Positions 8,802 to 17,123 of a stretch of 64,000 nucleotides of DNA are shown piece by piece. The translations under genes and the position numbers were made by a program. The notes below the pieces were generated by a model, which had not been told where the DNA came from, made no database searches, and saw only the letters and a list, made by a program, of their open reading frames with translations. This DNA is from Alteromonas sp. RKMC-009 (GTDB lineage: Bacteria; Pseudomonadota; Gammaproteobacteria; Enterobacterales; Alteromonadaceae): NCBI RefSeq assembly GCF_003584565.2, contig NZ_CP031010.1, forward strand, positions 2,604,001-2,668,000, in the 5' to 3' direction. Positions within the stretch are counted from its first letter, which is position 1, and every line of letters begins with the position of its first letter.

Positions 8802-11291
8802 TTAAAGGTTTGTATCAAACAATTTGTAGATCCTGCGGTACTCATCCAGCCAGGAACTGGGCTGAACGAATCCGTGAGGTTCAACCGGATATATCGCCGT
8901 TTCGAAATCGGTTTTCTCAAGTTCGATGAGGCGCTGAACCAGTCTCACTGAGTCCTGGAAGAACACGTTGTCGTCAACCATGGGAGCAATGATAAGTAAT
9001 GGTTTTTCCAGACCTTCTGCAAAGTAAATAGGCGAACTGCGCTCAAATGCGATGGGATCCACATCCGGCGTATTCAGAATATTAGATGTATAAGGCGCAT
9101 TGTAATGCGCCCAGTCGGTTACCGGACGTAATGCTGCGCCGGCTGCGAACAGATCCGGTGCGGTAAACATAGACATGAAAGTCAGGAAACCACCGTAAGA
9201 GCCGCCGTAGGTGCCGATACGTGCCGGGTCAACATTCGCATTTTCTGTCAGCCAGTTCACTCCGTCCCGTAAATCTTCTACTTCAGGTGTGCCCATCTGA
9301 CGGTAAATGGCAGTACGCCAGTCGCGGCCGTAGCCTTTTGATGCGCGGTAATCCATGTCCATCACCACATAACCCTGCTGCACCAGCATACTGTTGAACA
9401 TGTATTCACGGAAATACCCTGACCAGCCAAGGTGCGCATTCTGTAAATATCCGGCGCCGTGGTTAAAGACCACCGCTTTACGCTTTTCACCCTCGTTGTA
9501 GCCTTCAGGTAAATACACACGGGCATAAACAGGCTGACTGGTATGAGATGATGGCATCGCTACCACCTGAGGTACGGCCCAGGGCATTGACAGGAATGCA
9601 TCACTGACAGTATCTGTGATCTTCTGTGCTGCGCCACTGTCACCGGCTTTTTTAATGTAAAGCTCAGGCGGTCGGTTTACTTTGCTGTGAGTTAACAACA
9701 GTGTGTTGTTATCAGGACTGAGTACAAAGTCCGTTATGCCGTTCAAATCGGTCATGGCTTCACTGGCACCGGTAGCGGTATTCACCCGGTAAACTTCATA
9801 AATGCCGGGGTGCTTTTTATTGGCCTGATAGTATATGAACTTATCATCGCTGGTGAGTGCCGGCTCTTCCGTGACAAACTGACCACGAGTAAGTTGCTGG
9901 GGACTCTCACCGGGTACCTGCAAATAAAGATGGGAGTAACCGTCTTTTTCTGACTGATAGAAAAGTGTTTCGCTGTTATTGAGCCAGCCAAACTGGTTAT
10001 GGCTGTAATTCACCCATGCATCATCGTGTAACCGCTCCTGAGTTTCAAACCGGCCTTTTTCAAAGTCAACAGTTACAATCCAGCGATCCTTGTTGTCCCA
10101 TGCTTCCAGCATCAGGGCAAGAGCCCCGCCATTTTTGTGCCAGCGAACAGACGGATTGTTCCGGTCCCAGCTGCTGAACAGGGTTATGTCTCTGGGCAGG
10201 CGGTTAACCACATACTTGTCGCCGCGGGCAGCTGCATTTTCAGATTTCACGTCTGCAAGTACATCGTCGTTGTAGCCGGGCAAGCTCATGTAGGATAATT
10301 TTGATTTCTCACCGGTTTGCAGATTAACCAGCCAGGCATCGTGATTCACCGGCTCTGCATCAGCAACACGGCTTCTCACCCGCATAGGCAAGATCCGCGC
10401 ATCTTCCTGAATGAAATGCGGCATGATGTCAGAGTCGTCTCTGGACTTCACATCAGCGGTAGTCACGACAAGTGCAAATTTACCATTCGGAGATACCGAA
10501 GCGGTGACCAGTCTGTCACCCTTATCGAACCAGACCTTATCCTGAACGTAGGCCGGACTTACCGTTTTCAGTTTTTCATTACGGTCAGCACTTTGCTGGC
10601 TCTGTCTGCGTTTTTTGTCGATATATTTGATTAATTTTATCTGTTCACCGGCAATATAGTCTTCCGGTTCGCTTACTGCTTCAGGCTTGTCCCCGAATGC
10701 CCAACTGAACAGTTGCTCACGTCTGCCATTATTCACGTCGATAGCAACGATACGGTTACCTGTGGTCACCATCAGCCTGCCGTCGGTCATAAAAGACAAT
10801 CCGTGTACCGGAGCTCCGCCACGGATGAGTTGTTCGGCCGGCTGACTTTTGTGTTTTATAAAAACACTCTCTCCGGCGAGAAATGCCATTGTCTGGCCAT
10901 CAACACTTTGTGCTTTTTCGCTGTAGCGGTACAGGTACTGTTCGGATAGCGGGATACGCTCTGCATTGGCAGGCATGTTGACCGGAGCGGCAAATACATC
11001 ACGGAGATGACTGTTCTCCCGTTCCTGCTCATACACCAGCATGCTGCCGTCAAGGCTCCAGCCGGGGCGTACCGGAGAACGACCTATCCACTGTGGATCG
11101 GCCATAATTTGTTTCAGTGTAATCGTGTCTGATGACACTGGTTGAGTGACTGTTTCCGGTGTTACCACAGCAGGTGGTGCAGTGACCGGTACCGGCGTTG
11201 AGGAAGTAACGGGATCAGCAGCTGTAGAGACACAAGCGGAAAGTGACGTGCCTAACGCAGCAGCAATAACGAGGCTTAACATTTTTTTCAT
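8802..11291 (-). CDS. S9 family (dipeptidyl-peptidase IV/prolyl oligopeptidase-like) lipoprotein peptidase
   Basis: 829 residues. The signal peptide ends in a lipobox-like LSAC (Cys20), followed by a Pro/Thr/Val-rich linker to about residue 55. The middle is a beta-propeller-like region (roughly 60-560) and the C-terminus an alpha/beta hydrolase. The catalytic triad is Ser698 in GGSYGG, Asp773/774 in MVDDNV and His806 in EPHGF. Such enzymes trim Xaa-Pro peptides in the cell envelope. The gene is alone between the sugar-oxidation operon and the divergent peroxidase gene, with its own terminator at 8765-8795. Confidence 0.9.
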   Translation of the reverse strand: MKKMLSLVIAAALGTSLSACVSTAADPVTSSTPVPVTAPPAVVTPETVTQPVSSDTITLKQIMADPQWIGRSPVRPGWSLDGSMLVYEQERENSHLRDVFAAPVNMPANAERIPLSEQYLYRYSEKAQSVDGQTMAFLAGESVFIKHKSQPAEQLIRGGAPVHGLSFMTDGRLMVTTGNRIVAIDVNNGRREQLFSWAFGDKPEAVSEPEDYIAGEQIKLIKYIDKKRRQSQQSADRNEKLKTVSPAYVQDKVWFDKGDRLVTASVSPNGKFALVVTTADVKSRDDSDIMPHFIQEDARILPMRVRSRVADAEPVNHDAWLVNLQTGEKSKLSYMSLPGYNDDVLADVKSENAAARGDKYVVNRLPRDITLFSSWDRNNPSVRWHKNGGALALMLEAWDNKDRWIVTVDFEKGRFETQERLHDDAWVNYSHNQFGWLNNSETLFYQSEKDGYSHLYLQVPGESPQQLTRGQFVTEEPALTSDDKFIYYQANKKHPGIYEVYRVNTATGASEAMTDLNGITDFVLSPDNNTLLLTHSKVNRPPELYIKKAGDSGAAQKITDTVSDAFLSMPWAVPQVVAMPSSHTSQPVYARVYLPEGYNEGEKRKAVVFNHGAGYLQNAHLGWSGYFREYMFNSMLVQQGYVVMDMDYRASKGYGRDWRTAIYRQMGTPEVEDLRDGVNWLTENANVDPARIGTYGGSYGGFLTFMSMFTAPDLFAAGAALRPVTDWAHYNAPYTSNILNTPDVDPIAFERSSPIYFAEGLEKPLLIIAPMVDDNVFFQDSVRLVQRLIELEKTDFETAIYPVEPHGFVQPSSWLDEYRRIYKLFDTNL

Positions 11292-11492
11292 TATGGTTCT
11301 GTCTTAAGTGTGTTATTTATAAGCATGTTAATTATACGCAACAAGGTAATTCCGACAGCCGTTTTCATCGGGTTAACTTGTCGGATTATCCCAGCCTAAC
11401 GGTGACTGACCGGTGTCGTCAACCGCGCAACTGTTTCTCTGCGCAGATTACTGTTAAGGTTGAGACAAACTCTTCCACATCTTGAGGCCATT

Positions 11493-12032
11493 ATGAAAAA
11501 AACGCTTTTGCTTGCGACACTTACTCTGTTCAGCAGTGCTACTTTCGCTGCTGAAAACTGCCCTTCTGTCCTGAAATTTGTTAAACGTAAACTGAATTCC
11601 CAGGAAACAGTGAACCTGTGCGAAGCATACCAGGGAAAGGCTCTGCTGATCGTGAATACAGCAAGCTATTGCGGATTCACGCCGCAATTTGAAGGACTGG
11701 AAGCCATGTATGAAGAATACAAAGATCAAAACTTCACCATTCTTGGTTTTCCTGCCCACGACTTTAATCAGGAAGCAAAAGATGAAGGTAAAACGGCGGA
11801 ATTATGTGAGCTGACCTACGGCGTAAAATTCCCGATGTTTGAACCTACTGTGGTTACCGGTGATGATCAGGACCCTCTGTACCGCATGCTCACCCGCGCC
11901 ACCGGCGAAGAGCCTTCATGGAACTTCAATAAATACCTGGTGGATAAAGACGGTAACATCGTCAAGCACTACGGAAGCCGCGTTAAGCCCTCAGATGAAG
12001 ACCTGCGCGCAGATATTAAAGCAGCCATGTAA
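11493..12032 (+). CDS. Periplasmic glutathione peroxidase-like 2-Cys peroxidase
   Basis: 179 residues from the ATG at 11493, which has GAGG upstream and starts a normal Sec signal (cleavage near FAA-EN); a longer frame from 11460 adds 11 residues without signal-peptide logic. Peroxidatic Cys60 is in NTASYCGFTPQ, Trp143-Asn144 in PSWNF, and a probable resolving Cys105 in ELCELTYGVKFP. This suggests a thioredoxin-type rather than selenium or glutathione enzyme. The usual Gln of the catalytic tetrad (FPxNQF) is replaced: the segment reads FPAHDF (86-91). It reduces peroxides outside the cytoplasm by inference. Confidence 0.88.
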   Translation: MKKTLLLATLTLFSSATFAAENCPSVLKFVKRKLNSQETVNLCEAYQGKALLIVNTASYCGFTPQFEGLEAMYEEYKDQNFTILGFPAHDFNQEAKDEGKTAELCELTYGVKFPMFEPTVVTGDDQDPLYRMLTRATGEEPSWNFNKYLVDKDGNIVKHYGSRVKPSDEDLRADIKAAM

Positions 12033-12070
12033 CTGGCTTTTCTACCACACTCTCAGTCATAAACAGACAT

Positions 12071-12095
12071 AAAAAAGCCCCGCACATGGCGGGGC
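12071..12095 (-). terminator. Strong terminator facing the minus strand, without a nearby gene
   Basis: Arms GCCCCGC (12077-12083) and GCGGGGC (12089-12095); the T run (bases 12076-12071) exists only on the minus strand. The nearest minus-strand gene ends 379 bases upstream at 12474, so it either ends a long 3' tail or a small RNA. On the plus strand it has no T tract, though it lies 39 bases after the peroxidase stop. Confidence 0.65.
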
Positions 12096-12313
12096 AATCA
12101 AGCACACTCAACTTGGAACACACTTTAGCGGTAACGATTAAGCACAAGTCCTGGCTTAAACCGTTAATTGCTAACTGCATAGATTTAGTCATTACTATTA
12201 GTCTTTAGTTCAAATTATTTTTTGATAAATTATCTGAATGTTAAAAAAGTGAGATAAATCTGTAACTTCAGATAGAAAAATAGTGGGAAAAATTTGAGAT
12301 AAAGGTGAGGAGA

Positions 12314-12439
12314 ATGGAGCAAGTAGCGGAAATTCAAGCATCACCCGGTTCGAAGTTCGCCAAAACACCCTACGAGAAAAGAAAGCCCGCTTACTTGCTG
12401 AAAATTATCATAACAGGGTTGTTGCAGAATTGCTTCTAA
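12314..12439 (+). CDS. Candidate small protein, 41 residues
   Basis: ATG at 12314 preceded by a very good Shine-Dalgarno (AAAGGTGAGGAG) in otherwise AT-rich DNA; 41 sense codons to TAA at 12437. The product is basic (TPYEKRKPAY in the middle), followed by a short hydrophobic stretch (LLKIIITGLL). The stop codon lies inside the loop of a hairpin (12413-12450). I do not recognise it. The evidence is only the ribosome-binding site and the isolation of the frame, so it may be fortuitous. Confidence 0.35.
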   Translation: MEQVAEIQASPGSKFAKTPYEKRKPAYLLKIIITGLLQNCF

Positions 12440-12473
12440 AATAACCCTGTCTTTACAAAAATTCTAAACGGTG

Positions 12474-13718
12474 TCAGTTAAACTGTCCGAAAGCCTGCGT
12501 AAAATCAGCTACCAGGTCGTCAGTATCTTCAATACCTACTGATAATCTGATCATACCTTCTGAAATCCCCATTTTCTGTCTTTCTTCCAGTCCGTTTTCA
12601 AAGAAAATGGTTGAGGCAACAGGCAGCGCCAGGGTGCGGTTGTCACCAAGATGTGTTGCACAAATGACCAGCTCCAGAGCATTTAAAAAGTCCCGTGGAC
12701 TGATGCGGTCTACCAGATCAAGACTCAAAATGGCACCATAGCCACCTGACAGCATTTCTCTGGCAGTATAATGCTGAGGGTGCTCAGCAAGACCCGGATA
12801 ATACACCTTTTCTACCAGCGGATGACTGTCCAGCCAGGTAGCCAGTTTCATCGCATTCTCACAATTACGCTGCATACGAAGGGAAAGGGTTTCAAGACCG
12901 GTAGCAATTGCATGGGCAGAACCCGGGGCTAATGTTGCCCCCATGTCACGTAGCCCCTTCTTCTTGACCTGAGTAATTCCCCACTGCCCCTTGTCAGCGA
13001 CCTGGTAGCCGGGTTTGATATTCGGGTAAGTTGTCCAGTCGAACGTACCAAGATCGACCATCACACCACCCAGCACATTGCCATGACCGGACACGTATTT
13101 GGTCAGCGAGGAAATAACAATAGAAGCACCGGCAGCTTTAGCATCGAAAAGCGGCGGCGGTGTCATTGTGTTATCGATAATAAATAATAGTGATTTTTCA
13201 CGGCAGAACTGGCTGATAGCCTGAACATCTGCGACCTGAGTAGCCGGATTCGCAACGGTTTCAGAAAACACAATGCGGGTATTCGGCTGATAAAGTGCCT
13301 GTACATCCTCTATTGATGTCACATCGGCGAAACTGACCTGAATACCCAGATCCGCCAGCGTATCCACGAAGCAACGGGTATTACCGAATAAATACTGACT
13401 GACAATAATATGGTCGCCCGCTTTAAGCAGTGATAAAAGCGTGCTGCTGATTGCAGCCATGCCTGTGGCAAAGCACAAAGCCCCTGCGCCACCTTCAAGT
13501 TCGTTAAGGATATTCTGCAACGCGGCAATCGAGCCTGACGAAGAGCGTGAATACACATGACCGGCTTTCTTACCCTGGAAGACATCGATAATACCTTGTG
13601 CATCCTCAAAGGCATAAAGCACAGAATTGGTCGTCCCTGTATGCACAGCGCCGTGCTCAGGTTGATTCAAAAGGCGGTCTGCATGTACCTGACGGGTAGT
13701 GAATCCCTTGTTATTCAC
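12474..13718 (-). CDS. Trans-sulfuration PLP enzyme (cystathionine gamma-synthase/lyase family)
   Basis: 414 residues from a GTG at 13718, chosen because GGAG lies 7-8 bases upstream; the frame is open a further 17 codons to an ATG with no ribosome-binding site. Family residues are Tyr56 and Arg58 in HVYSRSSSG, Asp182 in IDNTMTPPP, and PLP Lys207 in SSLTKYVSGHG. It could be cystathionine gamma-synthase, gamma-lyase, methionine gamma-lyase or O-succinylhomoserine sulfhydrylase. The usual discriminating residues are not clear enough to choose. It is divergent from the aminotransferase gene and not in an operon. Confidence 0.88.
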   Translation of the reverse strand: MNNKGFTTRQVHADRLLNQPEHGAVHTGTTNSVLYAFEDAQGIIDVFQGKKAGHVYSRSSSGSIAALQNILNELEGGAGALCFATGMAAISSTLLSLLKAGDHIIVSQYLFGNTRCFVDTLADLGIQVSFADVTSIEDVQALYQPNTRIVFSETVANPATQVADVQAISQFCREKSLLFIIDNTMTPPPLFDAKAAGASIVISSLTKYVSGHGNVLGGVMVDLGTFDWTTYPNIKPGYQVADKGQWGITQVKKKGLRDMGATLAPGSAHAIATGLETLSLRMQRNCENAMKLATWLDSHPLVEKVYYPGLAEHPQHYTAREMLSGGYGAILSLDLVDRISPRDFLNALELVICATHLGDNRTLALPVASTIFFENGLEERQKMGISEGMIRLSVGIEDTDDLVADFTQAFGQFN

Positions 13719-14066
13719 GCTGAAACTCCACGTTTGATAAAAAATGTAGGAAGCAAAATCAGGCCGCACAGAGAGTGCCGGCTGTCTGTAACGCTAAAAT
13801 AAAGCGGATTTGAGTTTGCCTGTGGAAGCGGATATTACCGCAAACCAGCGTTTACGCCCAGTCCCAATTGCCGGTGAGGTGACAAATCATTCGTTCGGAT
13901 CCGGTTTAAAACCCCATGATGAACTATGTATTTTACAACCCGCAGCATCCGGCAATGATTTATTCCAATTTAACCTGAAGAAAATTGCATTTTAAGTCTC
14001 GTAATTTGCGTGAGCAGTGGCATAATGCCGACCTCGCTTAATTATCACGCAACGTGAGGAAAAATC
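13719..14066. other. Divergent promoter region
   Basis: 348 bases between the trans-sulfuration gene and the aminotransferase gene. A weak frame from a TTG at 13810 is not convincing. No clear operator was found; in particular no MetJ-type AGACGTCT repeats are visible. The aminotransferase ribosome-binding site (GTGAGGA) is at 14053-14059. Confidence 0.4.
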
Positions 14067-15257
14067 GTGTTTGAAGTATTACCACAACTAGCTCCGGATC
14101 CAATTCTGGGATTGTCTGCATCATTTCGGGAAGATACCAATCCGGCTAAAATTGATTTAGGTGTTGGTGTTTATAAAGATGAGCAGGGTAATACGCCGAT
14201 CATGACGTCGGTGGCTAAAGCTCAGCAAATTTTGCTGGAAAGAGAAACCTCAAAAACTTACATCACCCCGCAGGGTCATCAGGGTTATATTGATGGCATG
14301 CTGAAATTATTGCTGGGTGAAAACAGCAAAGTCATGCTGGCTGATCGCGTCGCTGCGGTTCAGGCGCCGGGTGGCTGCGGTGCGCTGCGTATTTTATCTG
14401 AATTACTTGCACGTTGCGGCGACAACCTGAAAGTGTGGGTAAGCGACCCTACGTGGGCGAATCACATCCCGTTAATCGGTTCTGCCGGTCTGCAAATCGA
14501 AACGTATCCGTACTTCGATAAAGCTGCTGCGGGCATTAATTTCGATGCGATGATGGAAACGCTTAAGCAAACCGGTAAAGGCGACATCGTGTTGCTGCAC
14601 GGTTGTTGTCACAACCCTACCGGTGCAGATTTAACCAACGCACAGTGGGATGAAGTACTTAAATTGGCTCAGGAAAAAGGTTTCCTGCCATTTATCGATG
14701 TGGCTTATCTGGGTTTCGGTGACGGTCTGGAAGAAGATGCTTACGGCATCCGTTTACTGGCTGAAAACCTGCCTGAAGTGATTATTGCGGCTTCCTGTTC
14801 TAAGAACTTTGGTCTGTACCGTGAGCGCACCGGTCTGGCTGCAATTGTCACGAATGACAGTGCTACCCGTAAAATTGCCCAGGGGCAGATTCAGTCTGTT
14901 GCCCGTGGTATTTACTCTATGCCACCAAGCTGGGGCGGCGCATTAGTTGATATCATTTTGTCTGACACCGCGCTGAAGGACGAATGGACAACTGAAGTGA
15001 ATGAAATGCGTAACCGCATGTCTGATTTGCGTACAATGTTAGTTAACAAACTGGCAGAGAATGGCGCCCAGAAAGATTTCAGCTTCCTGAACACCCAAAA
15101 AGGGATGTTTTCGTTCCTGTGTATTACACCGGAGCAGGTTCGTGAAGTGCGTGCAAAACACAGCGTATACTTCGTGGATTCAAGCCGCGTTAACGTTGCC
15201 GGTATCAACCAGCAGAACGTTGATGCCCTGGCTAAGGCTCTGGTTTCAGTGCTTTAA
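14067..15257 (+). CDS. Aromatic/aspartate aminotransferase (class I, Ia subfamily)
   Basis: 396 residues, the normal length for TyrB/AspC. The GTG start at 14067 follows GTGAGGA. Fold type I residues: HNPTG at 182-186, Asp211 for the PLP nitrogen, PLP Lys246 in SCSKNFGLYRERTG, and the C-terminal substrate arginine in SSRVNVAG (about 377). It transfers amino groups between glutamate and aspartate or aromatic oxo-acids. Distinguishing TyrB from AspC needs comparison with characterised members, so no symbol is given. Single gene, followed by a strong terminator. Confidence 0.92.
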   Translation: MFEVLPQLAPDPILGLSASFREDTNPAKIDLGVGVYKDEQGNTPIMTSVAKAQQILLERETSKTYITPQGHQGYIDGMLKLLLGENSKVMLADRVAAVQAPGGCGALRILSELLARCGDNLKVWVSDPTWANHIPLIGSAGLQIETYPYFDKAAAGINFDAMMETLKQTGKGDIVLLHGCCHNPTGADLTNAQWDEVLKLAQEKGFLPFIDVAYLGFGDGLEEDAYGIRLLAENLPEVIIAASCSKNFGLYRERTGLAAIVTNDSATRKIAQGQIQSVARGIYSMPPSWGGALVDIILSDTALKDEWTTEVNEMRNRMSDLRTMLVNKLAENGAQKDFSFLNTQKGMFSFLCITPEQVREVRAKHSVYFVDSSRVNVAGINQQNVDALAKALVSVL

Positions 15258-15277
15258 CCTTCGTAAGACAAATGATA

Positions 15278-15304
15278 AAAGGTGGCTGATTGCCACCTTT
15301 TTTG
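15278..15304. terminator. Bidirectional terminator between convergent genes
   Basis: Arms AAAGGTGGC (15278-15286) and GCCACCTTT (15292-15300), with a T run to 15304 on the plus strand and A-rich sequence on the other side. It serves the aminotransferase gene and sits just beyond the stop of the response-regulator gene at 15307. Confidence 0.85.
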
Positions 15305-15306
15305 TT

Positions 15307-16470
15307 TCAGAAATATTCCAGCCCTCTTAATTCGTCATCCAGATCGTCATCCTCTCCGGAAATTTCCCTGACAGATAAATCCACCAGCCGGCTATGCATC
15401 CTGGCGGCAATGCCTGCAAGTAACGCATCTGCATTAATCAGTTCTTCGTCATTTAACGTGCTGTCTGTCGCCTGTTGTAATAGCCGGACCAGAGCTTCTT
15501 TGTCAGTGTCTTTCAGAGACCCTGTGCTTTTGTCCTCCATGACCACATTACGCACTCTGGAAGAGAATTTATGTTTTTGATCCCTGCGGTCAATAAGCAC
15601 ATCGTGAAGCTTGTTCACCAACTTGTTGACATCGTTACCGGCATCATACAAGGCCTGCTCCTGCAATAATGCGACATAACGCATGTTTAGCAGGGGCATG
15701 AATTTCGTGCCTAAATCTGTGAGGACTGATTGCAACGGAATGGTGAGGTTATCAGTTTGTTTCAACAGCATAGAGACGTGCTCAGCATTCAGCATGAGTC
15801 GTTGTCCGAAAGAAAAATACTCTCCCTGCTTGCGAAGGGTTGTAAACACTTTAACGGTAGTTTCATCACAGGAGTCTGACTTACCGTCAAAATAAAGAGG
15901 CCGGTTATTATGCCTGAACTCAAGAGCAGCATGGATCCCCTGCTCTTTTAATGCTGTGAGAGTAATATGAGCGATATCGGCAACACTTTTGGCATCATTC
16001 AGTTTGCCCAGGGTTTCCAACCCTAAACGGTATATTGCCGCTCTGTTTACTGCCTGTTCAGAGGCAATCACCGATTGCTTTTTATCGTGTTCAAGTTGCT
16101 GCAGCGCTTCAATCTGATCCTGAATGGCCAGTAAAGTTTCATAGAACGGTACGATGGTATAAGGCTTGGTGAAATAATAAGAAATCCCGCCGTTGTATGC
16201 CTCAACCATGGTTTCTTCTTCAGCATGATGACTGACAACAACGATAACCGGTGACGCCGCATAATCCGGCTTATAACTGGCGTGGGTAAGGCAGGATGCC
16301 TTCTCTCCCTCAATTTCCCATTCACACACTACCAGCTGATAATATTTGTCTCTCATCATGATGCGGGCATTTTCAAAAGAGTCAGCTACATCGACAAAAA
16401 AAGCTTCAGCAAGAGACAACTGATAAATTTCAGCCTGAATATCATCCGGCTCGACGACCAGTAAATTCAA
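15307..16470 (-). CDS. Degenerate response-regulator receiver protein with unknown C-terminal region
   Basis: 387 residues from a TTG at 16470, chosen because GGAGGT lies 5 bases upstream; the upstream extension to an ATG at 16554 has none. Residues 1-125 are a receiver domain: LLVVEPDD at the N-terminus and conserved Lys102 in FTKPYT. The phosphoacceptor Asp is replaced by Glu50 (VVCEWEIEG). After a helical linker (about 125-150) comes a possible GAF-like region (150-290) and an acidic tail rich in D/E. No output domain (DNA-binding, GGDEF, EAL, HD-GYP, kinase) is recognised. No kinase gene is adjacent. Confidence 0.75.
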   Translation of the reverse strand: MNLLVVEPDDIQAEIYQLSLAEAFFVDVADSFENARIMMRDKYYQLVVCEWEIEGEKASCLTHASYKPDYAASPVIVVVSHHAEEETMVEAYNGGISYYFTKPYTIVPFYETLLAIQDQIEALQQLEHDKKQSVIASEQAVNRAAIYRLGLETLGKLNDAKSVADIAHITLTALKEQGIHAALEFRHNNRPLYFDGKSDSCDETTVKVFTTLRKQGEYFSFGQRLMLNAEHVSMLLKQTDNLTIPLQSVLTDLGTKFMPLLNMRYVALLQEQALYDAGNDVNKLVNKLHDVLIDRRDQKHKFSSRVRNVVMEDKSTGSLKDTDKEALVRLLQQATDSTLNDEELINADALLAGIAARMHSRLVDLSVREISGEDDDLDDELRGLEYF

Positions 16471-16650
16471 AATTACCTCCAGTGTAAGAATCTTAGCAGT
16501 GACTGCCTGACCATATACATTATCCGGCGCAGAGATACACAACGGACAGCACATGACCGGGCAGGGTCACAATTACTAAGTTATAGACACTGTCAGCACA
16601 TCTTGCACGGATTCCACCTGAATTTATAATTAAAACAGTCTGTTCTTACA

Positions 16651-17028
16651 CTAAGCGGCCATTTTCGCCGTCATTTCATATTGACTGCGGTGTGCCTGCT
16701 CCACCATTTTTTGAAGCTTTCTTGCTGCATTCACGTGTTTTGTATCGCGCTGAAAATAGACCTGCTCCACAATACGACCTTCTTCGTCTATGAGAAAACA
16801 GGCAAGCTTTGCCCCTTTATGGGGTAAATACCACTGGTGAAAACGCAGTGAACGGTTTTGCGGTAATGACAGTATTTTCTGCATCATACAAAAAGGAATG
16901 CGCATAGAGGCCAGACGTTCATCAGCAGATGACAGAGTGACCAGCGATTGTGATTTATCAGCGCCATTTCTGGTGCGTATACCAAACGTGCGGATTAAAT
17001 TATCAACTGTTTTCAGACCTGTATTCAT
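16651..17028 (-). CDS. Unknown protein with LexA-box promoter (candidate SOS gene)
   Basis: 125 residues from the ATG at 17028, preceded by GGAGGACTT; a longer frame to 17076 runs through the operator and is rejected. The product is a basic soluble protein with no signal peptide or membrane segment. It has a central hydrophobic/aromatic part (SLRFHQWYLP), a beta-like stretch (AKLACFLIDEEGRIVEQVYF, 77-96) and a C-terminal helix rich in K/Q/E. I do not recognise a family. The near-perfect LexA box at 17041-17060, 12 bases before the start, predicts DNA-damage induction. Confidence 0.72.
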   Translation of the reverse strand: MNTGLKTVDNLIRTFGIRTRNGADKSQSLVTLSSADERLASMRIPFCMMQKILSLPQNRSLRFHQWYLPHKGAKLACFLIDEEGRIVEQVYFQRDTKHVNAARKLQKMVEQAHRSQYEMTAKMAA

Positions 17029-17040
17029 AAGTCCTCCATA

Positions 17041-17060
17041 TACTGTATACATAAACAGTA
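17041..17060. promoter_or_regulatory. LexA box (SOS operator)
   Basis: TACTGTATACATAAACAGTA: CTG-N10-CAG with both outer TA/TA positions, close to the proteobacterial LexA consensus. It ends 12 bases upstream of the start of the 125-residue gene. On the minus strand a TTGATA hexamer followed after 17 bases by TACTGT could be the promoter, with the operator covering its -10 region. A weaker second site, CTG-N10-CAC, overlaps at 17059-17078. Confidence 0.82.
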
Positions 17061-17094
17061 CTGTATATTTGGACACTTATCAAGCATATTGGTC

Positions 17095-17117
17095 AAAAAA
17101 GCCCCGCAAGCGGGGCT
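17095..17117 (-). terminator. Terminator of the RND pump operon (20272-21492, 17124-20279)
   Basis: GC-rich arms GCCCCGC (17101-17107) and GCGGGGC (17110-17116) just beyond the permease stop, with a T run on the minus strand (17100-17095). It isolates the next minus-strand gene, supporting a separate promoter for it. Confidence 0.82.
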
Positions 17118-17123
17118 GCTGAA

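Larger units (their letters stand above)
12033..12473. other. Intergenic region with a small ORF and an orphan terminator
   Basis: 441 bases. It holds a minus-strand terminator (12071-12095), an AT-rich stretch (12180-12300), a 41-codon frame with a strong ribosome-binding site (12314-12439) and an 8-bp-arm hairpin (ACAGGGTT 12413-12420, AACCCTGT 12443-12450). No tRNA fold could be completed. Confidence 0.6.

Noticed and set aside
12340..12420. tRNA-like GGTTCGAAG segment
   Set aside because: Resembles a T-loop, but no acceptor stem, D-arm or anticodon arm can be formed around it on either strand.
12413..12453. Hairpin after the 41-codon frame as a terminator
   Set aside because: Arms pair, but the loop is 22 bases and only CTTT follows; too weak to list as a terminator.
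13810..13995. 61-codon plus-strand frame in the divergent region before the aminotransferase gene
   Set aside because: Starts with TTG, no ribosome-binding site, no motif.
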